A stretch of 64,000 nt of DNA from Oscillospiraceae bacterium (GTDB taxonomy: Bacteria; Bacillota; Clostridia; Oscillospirales; Oscillospiraceae). The translations under genes and the position numbers were made by a program. Numbering within the stretch: the first letter of the stretch is position 1; each line of letters begins with the position of its first letter. The notes beneath the pieces are model-generated. The model searched no databases, had not been told where the DNA came from, and saw nothing but the letters and a program-made list of their open reading frames with translations. The stretch covers positions 1 through 64,000 of the forward strand of contig JAHHRZ010000004.1 in NCBI GenBank assembly GCA_020025515.1, given 5' to 3'. Positions 8,659 through 17,261 of the stretch are shown one piece after another.

Positions 8659-9639
8659 ATGGCAAAAAAAGAAGGACAAAAGTTGAAAATTCTGTATATT
8701 AAAGACTATTTGGAGCGAAACTCTCATGAAAAGCATCCGGTGTCTGTAGCAGAACTGGTTCACTATCTGGAACAGCAGGAGATTTCCTGTGAACGGAAAA
8801 GCGTTATTTCAGATATTCAGGCCCTCCAGGACTATGGAATGGACATAGAGGTGAAGCATGGGCCCAAGGGCGGCTATTATGTAGCCAGCGGCGTGTTCCA
8901 GCTTCCGGAATTGAAACTGCTTGTGGATGCGGTTCAGTCTGCCCGTTTTCTGACCCAGAGAAAATCTGCCTTGCTGATCCAAAAGCTGCTGCGCTTCTGC
9001 AATCGCTATGATGAAACGCTCATGGGCCGTGAAGTGCTGATTTCCGATCGAGTCAAAAGTATGAACGAAAGCATTTATTATAATTTAGATGCCATCCAGG
9101 AGGCGATTTCATCCAATAAGCAGATCACATTTCGCTACTTTGATTGGGGCGTTGGCAGAAAACAGCAATTTCGGCCCGGCCCCTATGCAGCAAGTCCATA
9201 CGCATTGTGTCAGGACAACGAAAATTATTACCTTCTGGCCCATACCACCCGCCATGGTGTCACGCACTACCGGGTAGATCGGATGGTAAATATTTGTATC
9301 ACGGAACAAACCAGAGACAACTGCCCGGAACTTACAGGAAAGTCTTTGCAGGGGTATGGGAAAAAGGTATTTCAGATGTTTTCCGGTACCCATGTCCAGG
9401 TAAAAATGCGCTTCGCCAACCGCTTGGCCGGTGTGGTATTTGACCGATTTGGTGAGGAAGCTATGCTGATCCCGGATGGATCCAATCATTTTACTTTTAC
9501 CACAGAGGTGGCGGTTTCTCATCTGTTTCTCAGCTGGATCATTGGATTTGGAACGGATGCCGTGATTTTGTATCCGCAGTGGGTGCAAGAGGAGTGCTGT
9601 AAGCTCTGCACCTCGGTTCTGGAACAATATCTGCCATAA
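8659..9639 (+). CDS. WYL-domain transcriptional regulator (DeoR-type HTH)
   Basis: A 326-residue cytosolic regulator. The N-terminal helix-turn-helix covers residues 9-65 (KILYIKDYLERN, then SVISDIQALQDYG as recognition helix, then GPKGGYYV wing). The WYL ligand-binding domain covers about 140-215 (ITFRYFDWG, then NYYLLAHTTRHGVTHYRVDRM). A C-terminal WCX domain extends to the end. The WYL core here reads YLLA, so it is a variant. These proteins sense nucleic-acid or nucleotide ligands and often control DNA-damage or defence genes. No target is visible. It is divergent from the repair gene nfo, and the 120-bp region between could be a shared control region. GGGAGGGAAGGGT lies just before the ATG. 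Confidence 0.88.
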   Translation: MAKKEGQKLKILYIKDYLERNSHEKHPVSVAELVHYLEQQEISCERKSVISDIQALQDYGMDIEVKHGPKGGYYVASGVFQLPELKLLVDAVQSARFLTQRKSALLIQKLLRFCNRYDETLMGREVLISDRVKSMNESIYYNLDAIQEAISSNKQITFRYFDWGVGRKQQFRPGPYAASPYALCQDNENYYLLAHTTRHGVTHYRVDRMVNICITEQTRDNCPELTGKSLQGYGKKVFQMFSGTHVQVKMRFANRLAGVVFDRFGEEAMLIPDGSNHFTFTTEVAVSHLFLSWIIGFGTDAVILYPQWVQEECCKLCTSVLEQYLP

Positions 9640-9642
9640 CAA

Positions 9643-9678
9643 CAAGGCTGCGCCCCACGCAGAAGGGACGCAGCCTTG
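9643..9678. terminator. Bidirectional terminator between WYL regulator and gltX
   Basis: CAAGGCTGCG (9643-9652) pairs perfectly with CGCAGCCTTG (9669-9678) across a 16-nt loop, between two convergent genes. The T tracts are poor, so efficiency is uncertain. Confidence 0.6.
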
Positions 9679-9682
9679 CTAG

Positions 9683-11329
9683 TTACAGACGGTGGATGGC
9701 GGCTTGAATACGGGCAATGGAACGCTCTTTGCCCAGAATGGTCATGACGGTGTAGAGGTCGGGGGAGTTGGTTTTGCCGGTGATGGCAATACGCAGGAAG
9801 GTACTGATATCGGCTACAGAGCCGGGCCAGGCAGTGGGATCCTGCTTATACAGCTTCATATTGGAGGTGAATCCCATAGACTCGGCAAGGGCTTTGACCT
9901 TGTCAAACCAAACGGTTGCATCGTCGGCCGGATCATAGACATCTATAAAGCCTTGCAGGGCTGCCTTTACGGTTTCGGGAGAAAACTTCTCGGGAAAGGC
10001 GGCATTACCATCAAAGAAGGAGTCATAGAAGAATCCCATATAGGGCTTGGCTTCTGCCCAGGTAGCCAGATCCTTGCGGGGCTTCTTGCCGCCTCGGCCA
10101 ATGGCAAAAATGGACTTTGCAAACTGGGCGTCCTGAGAGAGCGCTTCATAGAACGGAACATCAAATTCCTTTGCATACTCCAGCACTTCCTCGTAGACCT
10201 GGTCGGCGGACATGGTGGAGATTACATTTTTGGATACGTCACAAAGCTTTGCATAGTCGAAGAGGGCACCGGCGGGATTCAGCTTCTTGTAGGAGAATTT
10301 GAAGGTATGTGCATCGGCTGTGGGGTTGGCACTGCGCCAGTCTTCATAATTGGAATTCAGCAGAGTCAGGACATACTCATAGACGGCAGAAACGGGGAAG
10401 CCTTCGGCCTTGTAGTAGGTGAGGGCCAGCTCGGGGTCCTTTCGCTTGCTGAGCTTTCTTTTTGAGGTGCCGTCCATCTTCATGAGGGGGCCGATGTGGA
10501 CATATTTGGGAAGCTTGAAGCCCAGTGCCTTGAACAGCTGGATATGGAAGGGCAGGCTGGGCAGCCACTCATCCCCCCGGACAACATGGGTGGTACGCAT
10601 GAGATGATCGTCCACGGCATGGGCGAAGTGATAGGTGGGAATGCCGTCAGATTTCAGGAGAACCTGATCGATGTCATTTTCGGTGATGGTGAGCTCGCCC
10701 TTTACAAGGTCATGGTACTTGAATTTGTTTTCAATGGAACCGGTGGAGCGGAAGCGCAGAACCCAGGGTTTCCCTGCGTCCAGCTGGGCCTGAATCTCTT
10801 CCAGAGAACGATCCCGCCAGATTGCCCAGGGGCCATAGTAACCGAAGTTTACCTTCTGCTCTTCCTGCTGCTGGCGCATTTGCGTCAGCTCTTCCTCGGT
10901 GCAGAAACAAGGATAGGCCATGCCGTCTTCCACCAGCTTTTTCGCAAAAACATGGTAAATGGCGGCTCTCTGACGCTGACGGTAGGGGCCATAGCCGCCG
11001 CAGTCGCCGTCAATGGTGGCACCTTCGTCAAAGTGTATGCCATAATGCTTCAAAGTGTCGATCAGCACCTCTACAGCGCCGGCGACTTCTCGCTTTGCGT
11101 CGGTGTCCTCTACACGCAGATACAGAACACCGCCGGACTGATGGGCCATACGCTCAGACACAAGGCCCTGCACCAGATTGCCCAGGTGAACAAAACCGGT
11201 AGGGCTGGGAGCCATACGGGTAATGACGGCCCCTTCAGGTGCGTTCCGCAGAGGGTAGCGATCCTCCATTTCCTGGGGGGTCTGTGTGACCTGGGGGAAC
11301 AACAGCTGGGCCAATGCATGATAATCCAT
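9683..11329 (-). CDS. gltX: Glutamyl-tRNA synthetase
   Basis: A class I aminoacyl-tRNA synthetase charging tRNA-Glu. It has the signature MAPSPTGFVHLGNLVQGLVS (HIGH motif as HLGN) near residues 39-60 and KLSKRKD (KMSKS) near 293. The C-terminal anticodon-binding part is all-helical. At 548 residues it is longer than the usual 470-490, with an N-terminal extension of about 35 residues. Long forms like this are known in Clostridia. A good promoter (TTGACT, 17 bp, TACTAT) lies 36-64 bases upstream. Nothing suggests a second paralogue specialised for tRNA-Gln here. Confidence 0.96.
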   Translation of the reverse strand: MDYHALAQLLFPQVTQTPQEMEDRYPLRNAPEGAVITRMAPSPTGFVHLGNLVQGLVSERMAHQSGGVLYLRVEDTDAKREVAGAVEVLIDTLKHYGIHFDEGATIDGDCGGYGPYRQRQRAAIYHVFAKKLVEDGMAYPCFCTEEELTQMRQQQEEQKVNFGYYGPWAIWRDRSLEEIQAQLDAGKPWVLRFRSTGSIENKFKYHDLVKGELTITENDIDQVLLKSDGIPTYHFAHAVDDHLMRTTHVVRGDEWLPSLPFHIQLFKALGFKLPKYVHIGPLMKMDGTSKRKLSKRKDPELALTYYKAEGFPVSAVYEYVLTLLNSNYEDWRSANPTADAHTFKFSYKKLNPAGALFDYAKLCDVSKNVISTMSADQVYEEVLEYAKEFDVPFYEALSQDAQFAKSIFAIGRGGKKPRKDLATWAEAKPYMGFFYDSFFDGNAAFPEKFSPETVKAALQGFIDVYDPADDATVWFDKVKALAESMGFTSNMKLYKQDPTAWPGSVADISTFLRIAITGKTNSPDLYTVMTILGKERSIARIQAAIHRL

Positions 11330-11364
11330 GTTGTGTTTACCTCTGATTCATTAGAATTTTCTTC

Positions 11365-11393
11365 ATAGTACCATTTTTATGAAAAAAAGTCAA
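11365..11393 (-). promoter_or_regulatory. Promoter of gltX
   Basis: On the minus strand, TTGACT and TACTAT are separated by 17 bp. Confidence 0.65.
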
Positions 11394-11446
11394 CGAATCC
11401 GGAAAGGTATCTAAATGATAGGCCTATTTTGTAATGAATGAAGAAA

Positions 11447-11495
11447 TCCAGACGACCATCTTCAGTGATTTGAATGCTGAAAATGGTCGTCTGGA
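11447..11495 (-). terminator. Terminator of the alanine symporter gene
   Basis: A 13-bp stem (TCCAGACGACCAT with its complement) has extra pairs in the loop. On the minus strand it is followed by a T-rich tail. Confidence 0.75.
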
Positions 11496-11501
11496 ACCTG
11501 A

Positions 11502-12920
11502 CTATGCAGTTGGAGAATGTATGCTTGACAGGGCATGAGATGTCCGTGTGCTGCGAATACTGAGATACGGCTTTGACAGCCTGAGAATTTCAGAAGAGAG
11601 CGTCAGCAGGGCCAATAGATTGGGTAAAGCCATCAGTCCATTGAATATTTCCGCAAGGCTCCACACAAGGGTGGGGGACAGCACAGAGCCCAAGATGGTT
11701 GTAAGGGCATGAAGAATGCCAAACAGCACTCCCCATCGTGCGCCAAAGAGGTAGCAAGCACACTGGGTTCCATACAGTCCCCAACCCAAAATGGTAGCAA
11801 AGGCGAAGAGAATCATAGAAAGAGCCAGAAATAGAGAAATCCAGCTTCCATATACAGACTGAAAGGCAAGGCAGGTAAGCTCTGCACCGGCCGAAGTTCC
11901 GTAAGATATGGAAACACCGGAGGTGAGAATCACCAGCGCTGTGACGGTGCAAATGAGAATGGTATCAACAAAGACCTCAAAGATTCCATACAGGCCCTGT
12001 TCGGCGGGACTTTTCGTGTTGGCCCCTGCATGTGCCATAGAGGCGGTTCCCATACCGGCTTCATTGGTAAACACTCCCTTGGATACCCCGGTACGCATGG
12101 CAATCCAAAGACTTCCCACTGCTCCACCTGTGACGGCTTTGGGACAGAACGCACCGGATATGACAGAATTGAGCGCCTGGGGAATGGCCCTGTAATTGAC
12201 CGCCACGGCCCCCAGACCAAAGAGAAGGTAGCTCACAGACATGACAGGGATCAGAAGTTCCGCAACGGCGCCGATTCTTTTTGCACCTCCCAGGACCACC
12301 AGCGCTACCAGGGCACCCAGAATCAGTCCCATGCTGAGATTTCCGGCAAAAGAAGGGGTGAGGCCAAACAGGGGAAGGGCCTCATTCATGCTGACCACGG
12401 CGGTGCTGATTTGCGTAGAATTTCCTACTCCAAAGGCAGCCACTACGCCGAAAATGCAGTACAGCGTTCCCATCCATTTCCAACGGTTTCCCATACCACG
12501 GGAAATATAATACATAGGGCCGCCGGAGAAGGAGCCGTCCTCATTTTGAATACGATACCGTACAGCCAGTACAATTTCGGCGTACTTGACCACCATGCCT
12601 AAAAATGCGGCAACCCACATCCAAAACAGAGCTCCCGGGCCGCCAAGTGCAATGGCCCCTGCTACCCCCGCAATATTGCCGGTGCCAACGGTTGCGGCCA
12701 GTGCGGTACACACAGCCTGAAAAGGGGAGACTCCATGGGTGTCCGGTGCTTGGCGAAGCTTACGGAAAACAAGTTTTAGAGTATACCCCAGTTTTCGGAT
12801 TGGAAGAAAGCCTGTCCGAATGGTCAGATAGCATCCGACGCCCAAAATTAGAATCAGTGCAGGGCATCCCCATAAGAAGCGATTCAATCGCTCCACCCAT
12901 ATGATTGCTGTTGTTCCCAT
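11502..12920 (-). CDS. Sodium:alanine (AGCS family) symporter
   Basis: A 472-residue inner-membrane Na+/amino-acid symporter with about eleven spans. The AGCS signatures are present: PFQAVCTALAATVGTGNIAGV near residue 75 and FTNEAGMGTASMAHAGA in the middle, plus GGPMYYISRGMG. The reading frame extends upstream, but AAGGAGG seven bases before the ATG at 12920 fixes the start at MGTTAIIWVERLNRFLW. It sits between its own terminator and the terminator that closes the upstream truA/ArsC-like group, so it is probably transcribed alone. Alanine or glycine is the likely substrate, and import of amino acids fits an amino-acid fermenter. Confidence 0.94.
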   Translation of the reverse strand: MGTTAIIWVERLNRFLWGCPALILILGVGCYLTIRTGFLPIRKLGYTLKLVFRKLRQAPDTHGVSPFQAVCTALAATVGTGNIAGVAGAIALGGPGALFWMWVAAFLGMVVKYAEIVLAVRYRIQNEDGSFSGGPMYYISRGMGNRWKWMGTLYCIFGVVAAFGVGNSTQISTAVVSMNEALPLFGLTPSFAGNLSMGLILGALVALVVLGGAKRIGAVAELLIPVMSVSYLLFGLGAVAVNYRAIPQALNSVISGAFCPKAVTGGAVGSLWIAMRTGVSKGVFTNEAGMGTASMAHAGANTKSPAEQGLYGIFEVFVDTILICTVTALVILTSGVSISYGTSAGAELTCLAFQSVYGSWISLFLALSMILFAFATILGWGLYGTQCACYLFGARWGVLFGILHALTTILGSVLSPTLVWSLAEIFNGLMALPNLLALLTLSSEILRLSKPYLSIRSTRTSHALSSIHSPTA

Positions 12921-12941
12921 GTAATGCCTCCTTATGACATG

Positions 12942-12983
12942 AAAAGAGCAGACATTCCGCCTCTTTGGAATGTCTGCTCTTTT
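12942..12983 (-). terminator. Terminator after the ArsC/Spx-like gene
   Basis: A perfect 17-bp stem (12942-12958 with 12967-12983) has an 8-nt loop and A/T-rich flanks. It lies between the ArsC-like gene and the alanine symporter start. Confidence 0.85.
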
Positions 12984-12999
12984 GTGTAATGATGTAAGA

Positions 13000-13341
13000 T
13001 TATTTCCAGGTGGCCCAAATTTCAGGGCAGTAGCCCACGGTGGCCTGCTTTCCGTTGCGCACAATAGGGGTTTTCATAAGCTTGGGATTGTCAAAAACCT
13101 TGTCCTCCTTGGCCCTTGGATCGTCCATGTACTTCATCAGGGTGATATCAGGGTCCTTGCTATCCCAGTTGATGAGTTGATCGATGCCCTTCAGTGCCCG
13201 CAGGACAGAGTCAAATTCTCCGCCGGACATGCCAAAGCGGAGCAGATCGATTCGCTGTACACTGATGCGGCGCTCCTTAAAATAGCGCTCTGCCTTTTTC
13301 GTATCAAAGCACTTGGTGGTGCCAAAAATCTGGATGTTCAT
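13000..13341 (-). CDS. ArsC/Spx-family thioredoxin-fold protein
   Basis: A 113-residue protein with the ArsC/Spx fold: GTTKCFDTKKAERYFKER (N-terminal Cys11 with CxxT) and KTPIVRNGKQATVGY near the end. Classic arsenate reductases use this Cys with downstream Arg residues, and Spx proteins use a CxxC. The single N-terminal Cys and lack of the ArsC catalytic triad make the biochemical role unclear. The start at 13341 is set by GGGAGG nine bases upstream and by the ATGA overlap with the truA stop codon, which indicates translational coupling. The link to tRNA modification is only positional. Confidence 0.8.
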   Translation of the reverse strand: MNIQIFGTTKCFDTKKAERYFKERRISVQRIDLLRFGMSGGEFDSVLRALKGIDQLINWDSKDPDITLMKYMDDPRAKEDKVFDNPKLMKTPIVRNGKQATVGYCPEIWATWK

Positions 13342-14078
13342 TGATATGCAACCTCCCACAAAATTAGTCCATTGGCAGGGACAGTATATCCCGCCAGCTC
13401 TCGATTCTTTGCGGCCAAAATGTCGGGAATTTCCTGAGGAGCTTTGCGCCCCATTCCCACTTCCAGCAGGGTTCCCACGATGATGCGAACCATATTGTAC
13501 AGAAAGCCGTCTCCTTCTACAGTAAACCGAAGCTCAGGACCAACCGACTCGATCTCCAGGCGGTGAATCGTACGGACAGAGGACTTCTTAAATTTTTTGT
13601 TGGAGCAGAAGGAAAGAAAATCATGCTGCCCCAAAAAGTGCGAAGCAGCCTGCCGCATGGCATTGAGATCCAGAGAAGCGTCCATCCGATAGACATATTT
13701 CCGTTCAAAAACACAGGGTGCCTCGCTGTTCCACACTCGGTACACATAAGTCTTTGACACAGCGTTCAGCCGTGCATGAAATCTGAGCCCCGCCTCTTGA
13801 CAGGATTGGACGCCGATGTCTTCGGGAAGGTAGGTTCGGAGCTGTTGCAGGAGCGTTTCGCAGGACATAGGATTTTGACAATGAAAGCTGGCAACCTGCC
13901 GCATGGCATGGGCACCGGCATCTGTACGGCCGCTGCCGGAAATCTCGATGGGTTCCTCCAGAATCCGGCTCAGGGTGGATTCCAGTTTTCCTTGTATGGT
14001 GTTGGGTTCTCCTGCCAGCCGCTGCCAGCCGCGATAGCGGGTGCCATCATAGGAGATAATCAGTTTCAGATTCCGCAT
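13338..14078 (-). CDS. truA: tRNA pseudouridine(38-40) synthase
   Basis: Converts uridines 38-40 of tRNA anticodon stems to pseudouridine. The 246-residue length is normal. The catalytic Asp53 lies in SGSGRTDAGAHAM, with YDGTRYRGWQR near the N-terminus and EGDGFLYNMVRIIVGTL near the C-terminus, all TruA signatures. The start MRNLKLIISYDG is preceded by AGAGGA. A longer upstream frame exists but reads through a separate small gene. truA overlaps the end of that 46-codon gene by 32 bases and the next gene by 4 bases, so three genes are tightly packed. Confidence 0.95.
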   Translation of the reverse strand: MRNLKLIISYDGTRYRGWQRLAGEPNTIQGKLESTLSRILEEPIEISGSGRTDAGAHAMRQVASFHCQNPMSCETLLQQLRTYLPEDIGVQSCQEAGLRFHARLNAVSKTYVYRVWNSEAPCVFERKYVYRMDASLDLNAMRQAASHFLGQHDFLSFCSNKKFKKSSVRTIHRLEIESVGPELRFTVEGDGFLYNMVRIIVGTLLEVGMGRKAPQEIPDILAAKNRELAGYTVPANGLILWEVAYQ

Positions 14079-14187
14079 AGTATTCCAGTTCCTCTCTGGC
14101 CTCCCGTTCGCTGTCCGCAGAGAACAGGAATCGCCCCTGTTTGTCATATACCTGCACATGGCCTTTGATGTTGCGGATCGAATACAT
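14047..14187 (-). CDS. 46-aa conserved-looking small protein overlapping truA
   Basis: It starts MYSIRNIKGHVQVYDKQGRF and continues FSADSEREAREELEYY to an acidic end. AAGGGTG lies 6 bases before the ATG, and an ATG two codons upstream is too close to it. The peptide is hydrophilic, with a beta segment followed by a charged helix. A tyrosine/VYD/FSAD pattern of this kind is something I recall in small Oscillospiraceae proteins, but I cannot name a family. The 32-base overlap with truA in another frame suggests coupled translation. No function is proposed. Confidence 0.55.
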   Translation of the reverse strand: MYSIRNIKGHVQVYDKQGRFLFSADSEREAREELEYYAESETDYLL

Positions 14188-14271
14188 AACCATCACCCTT
14201 GCTCTTTCTAAGATGGCCGTATTCTATCACAGGATATGTCCGATAAATCGGACCGATAACGCATGTGAAAA

Positions 14272-14299
14272 ATCAGGGGCAGCATGATCCGCCCCTGAT
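14272..14299 (-). terminator. Terminator of the SLH lysozyme gene
   Basis: ATCAGGGGC pairs with GCCCCTGAT. On the minus strand a run of six Ts follows. Confidence 0.85.
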
Positions 14300-14306
14300 A
14301 AATTTG

Positions 14307-15875
14307 TTAGCGGTTGACCCACTTGGCTCTTACTACCTGGTCTTCCTCTACAATGGTGTCGTTATGAATATGCTCTTTGTCAGAGTTAAACCAACCGACA
14401 AATCTTGGGGCTTCACCAGGAGTTGTGCTATTTTCCAGAAGTTTTTGCAACCGGACAAGCAACTCTGCGGCCTGCGCTCTGGTGCAGTTTGCCTGGGGCT
14501 TCAGCAGGGTGGGTTCTCCGGGATTGGAGATACCTCGAAGCAGCTTTTGGGAGATGGCCCAGGAAAGCGCATCCTGGGCATAGTTGGAGACGCTGTCCCC
14601 ATCCTCAAATTCCTCAAGATCTGCCCGCTGATCCACATCGCCGCCTTTATAAGCATAGTAGCGGGAGAAAATGGTGGCGATCTGTTCTCTGGTAATATCG
14701 TGTTCCGGGGAGAAGGTGGTTTCGGTAGTACCATTTACGATTTTGTTTTCCTGTGCCCATGTAACGGCATCGGAGTAATAGCGCCCGTTTTCTACGTCCT
14801 CAAAGTTGGAACTGTTGCCGACATGGGGAGCGCCATCCAGACGGTACAGGATCGTAACAAGCTGCCCACGGGATAGAGGATTGTTGGGAACAAAGGTGGT
14901 ATCGGTAATTCCATTCATCCACCCTTGCTCATAGACAGCAACAACGCTGTCATAATACCATCGTCCCTGTGCAACATCGGTAAAGGGCAAGGGGTTCTTA
15001 TCATCCGGAATTTCATCACCGGACAATTCCTTCAAAGAAGCGCTTTTGGCTCCGTTCCACACCGGGGAAAGCAAGGTGCCATAGGGCTTGCCAACTTCAA
15101 AATAGTCAACTGCATCGGTATAGTACTTGCTCAAAAGGGAGCCGTTGCCGTCATATACTACATAACTGAAATCGGGGTGATTCGAGTTGTTGCCTTCATA
15201 GTCGCCGTATAAAAAAACCATTGCTTCGTCTAATCGGCGGCGTGCCAGCCCGGGGAGCACCTCTCCGCCGGCACGGCACCAGGCACCCATCGCCCGGACT
15301 AAATCGATATCCGCTTTATCAGGATCGGGATTTTCCAAATAGGCGTTGATCATGTAACCACCGGTAGTCCATTCGGGACCGAGGTTGAATGTAAAGCTTA
15401 CCAGTGCGTCAAACTCATTTTGAGTAAAAGAGAGATTATGTTCTTTTTCGTATTTAATGACCCACGCTTCGTGGGTTGCAACTTCTTCCCGAAGAAACTG
15501 TTCCGCAGCTTCTTCGGTTACATTTAGATAATGCTCTGCAATTTCTCCTTTGTTGTATTTATTGGTGCAGGGTTCACCTTTGTCATTTCTGCAGCATGTA
15601 CCGTAACCAACAGTCCATTGCGCATAATCCCAATAGGGTTCCGAGACGAACCCTTCTCTGACTTTGATGAAGTTAATCAGGGCGTCACTGCTGCGAGTTT
15701 TGATCTGCCCAGCGGCAGGGGAGAGGGAAAAGTTTGATTGCTGAGGAACAAGGGGCGAGACGGTCAGATTGTCCATCTCAGTTGTGGTTGTCACATTGGC
15801 GGCGTGAGTCTCTGTTAAACTGAAGCCTGTCAAACAGACAGCAAACAGCAAAACAGCAACAAGCAGTCGTTTCAT
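14307..15875 (-). CDS. Secreted S-layer-anchored GH24-type lysozyme
   Basis: A 522-residue exported protein. The signal peptide (1-25, cut near THA) is followed by a phage-lysozyme-like GH24 domain (about 62-210). Its REGF supplies Glu74, WDY supplies Asp83 and WTVGYGT supplies Thr88, matching the T4 Glu11/Asp20/Thr26 layout. Three SLH domains follow: PFTDVAQGRWYYDSVVAVYE, NFEDVENGRYYSDAVTWAQE and LEEFEDGDSVSNYAQDALSW, each with a TRxQ- or SRGQ-like core. A short C-terminal tail ends FVGWFNSDKEHIHNDTIVEE-like, resembling Listeria-Bacteroides surface repeats. It probably sits on the cell wall and cleaves peptidoglycan. A cell-anchored GH24 enzyme is unusual, since most GH24 proteins are phage lysins. 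The promoter at 15917-15945 is strong. Confidence 0.9.
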   Translation of the reverse strand: MKRLLVAVLLFAVCLTGFSLTETHAANVTTTTEMDNLTVSPLVPQQSNFSLSPAAGQIKTRSSDALINFIKVREGFVSEPYWDYAQWTVGYGTCCRNDKGEPCTNKYNKGEIAEHYLNVTEEAAEQFLREEVATHEAWVIKYEKEHNLSFTQNEFDALVSFTFNLGPEWTTGGYMINAYLENPDPDKADIDLVRAMGAWCRAGGEVLPGLARRRLDEAMVFLYGDYEGNNSNHPDFSYVVYDGNGSLLSKYYTDAVDYFEVGKPYGTLLSPVWNGAKSASLKELSGDEIPDDKNPLPFTDVAQGRWYYDSVVAVYEQGWMNGITDTTFVPNNPLSRGQLVTILYRLDGAPHVGNSSNFEDVENGRYYSDAVTWAQENKIVNGTTETTFSPEHDITREQIATIFSRYYAYKGGDVDQRADLEEFEDGDSVSNYAQDALSWAISQKLLRGISNPGEPTLLKPQANCTRAQAAELLVRLQKLLENSTTPGEAPRFVGWFNSDKEHIHNDTIVEEDQVVRAKWVNR

Positions 15876-15916
15876 GGCGATGATCTCCTTTACGAAGTAT
15901 TACAGATTTCATCGTA

Positions 15917-15945
15917 ATTGTAACAAAATGTAATTATTGTGTCAA
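15917..15945 (-). promoter_or_regulatory. Promoter of the SLH lysozyme gene
   Basis: On the minus strand, consensus TTGACA and TACAAT are separated by 17 bp. Confidence 0.75.
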
Positions 15946-15989
15946 TAGGATAAATAGTCAGTTTCTGGAAATTTTACCAGATAATGGCT

Positions 15990-16907
15990 TTACAGGACCT
16001 TCTTTTCAATCCAATGCTGCACATCTGCATATACCTGCTCTTTTTCTACATCATTCAGGATCTCATGGCGGCTGTTTGGATAAAGGATTGTTTCGACATC
16101 CATCATACCGGCTTTGCGAAAGGCTTCCGCACTTTTTCGGACCCCTTTTCCATAGCTGCCAACCGGGTCCTGCAGACCGGCAATAAAGAGGACCGGAAGT
16201 GTTTTTTCCATTTTGGAGAGATTGTCTTTTTTCTGATTCATTTGAATTCCCTGAAGCATATCCCGCTCCAGGCCAACGGTCTCACAGAAGCCGCACAGAG
16301 GGTCTGCGGCGTAGGCATCCACTACGGCGGGATCACTGCAAATCCAGTCAAACGGGGTGCGGGGATGTTGGATTTTGCGGTTAAACGTCCCAAAGAACAT
16401 GTTATGCAGGGCAGAAGAGGTTTTCGTTTCACCAATTTTACGGCATGTACTTCGGCTCATCGCCAGACCGGCTTTCACAACAGCGGCAGGCTGCCAGCCA
16501 GTGCCGCAGATAACGGCGCCGGAAAGTCCGCAGCTGGGATACCGGTAAAGCAGGGTGCGGGTGAGAAAAGACCCCATGGAGTGGCCCAGAATGATATATG
16601 GGACATTGGGCCAACGCTGCATGGTATCCTGCATCAGGGCATAAACATGGTCAACGGCAGCAGTCCAACCGCCATAAAAATAGCCTTTTGGGTCTTCCGC
16701 TTCCAGAGTTCCACCGTGCCCCATGTGATCTTCGCCGGTAACCAGAATTCCAAAGCGATTCAGATATTTGGCGAACTCTTCGTACCGATTTGTATATTCG
16801 GCGATACCATGGACGATCTGCACCACGCAGCGAACAGAACCCTCCGGTTCCCAGCGAACACAGTGCAACTTTTTTCCCTGTTGGGTGGTGAGATTAAATT
16901 CAGTCAT
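15990..16907 (-). CDS. Alpha/beta hydrolase (monoacylglycerol lipase/S33-like)
   Basis: A 305-residue cytosolic serine hydrolase. It has the lipase core: VVQIVHGIAEYTNRYEEFA (oxyanion HG), GHSMGSF (nucleophile elbow), LFIAGLQDPVG (Asp) and YPNSRHEIL (His). This matches the Hydrolase_4 subfamily with monoacylglycerol lipases and lysophospholipases. The substrate is not predictable further. There is no signal peptide. A promoter with TTGACG, 16 bp, TATAAT lies at 16961-16988. It is a single gene unit facing the SLH lysozyme promoter region downstream. Confidence 0.9.
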   Translation of the reverse strand: MTEFNLTTQQGKKLHCVRWEPEGSVRCVVQIVHGIAEYTNRYEEFAKYLNRFGILVTGEDHMGHGGTLEAEDPKGYFYGGWTAAVDHVYALMQDTMQRWPNVPYIILGHSMGSFLTRTLLYRYPSCGLSGAVICGTGWQPAAVVKAGLAMSRSTCRKIGETKTSSALHNMFFGTFNRKIQHPRTPFDWICSDPAVVDAYAADPLCGFCETVGLERDMLQGIQMNQKKDNLSKMEKTLPVLFIAGLQDPVGSYGKGVRKSAEAFRKAGMMDVETILYPNSRHEILNDVEKEQVYADVQHWIEKKVL

Positions 16908-16960
16908 TGGTTACACGCTCCATTGTAAAATCATTTCTAATCATTACAGCATTATCGCCT

Positions 16961-16988
16961 ATTATAGCCTAATTATGGACTACGTCAA
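16961..16988 (-). promoter_or_regulatory. Promoter of the alpha/beta hydrolase gene
   Basis: On the minus strand, TTGACG and TATAAT are separated by 16 bp. Confidence 0.65.
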
Positions 16989-17261
16989 GGGAGGTTCGCA
17001 AAAAGAGTTCCTGAAAATGAGATTCAGCCGTCACAATCGGCTTTCTCAACAGGTTCTTTACTGAGATATGCGCTTAGATTTGTGAGGGAAGGGCCGCTGC
17101 TGTTGAGGCGAACGATCCTCTGTGGAAATCGGCAGAATTGCGCTATATTTTAATCCTCATTGCTTAGAGCAATGCCCAGAAGATAACCGAGAAAACGGTG
17201 TAAAAATTTTTAATTCTATGATATAATATACGAGAATCTGTGATTTACGGGAGGAAATGGT
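16989..17261 (+). other. Intergenic region upstream of the ferredoxin membrane protein
   Basis: Together with the promoter at 16961-16988 this is a 353-base gene-free stretch between divergent genes. It has a TATAAT at 17222-17227, a likely -10 for the downstream gene, with only a poor -35 (TGTAAA, 17199-17204). The start ribosome binding site GGGAGGAAA is at 17249-17257. No coding potential or RNA motif was recognised in 16989-17190. Confidence 0.5.
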
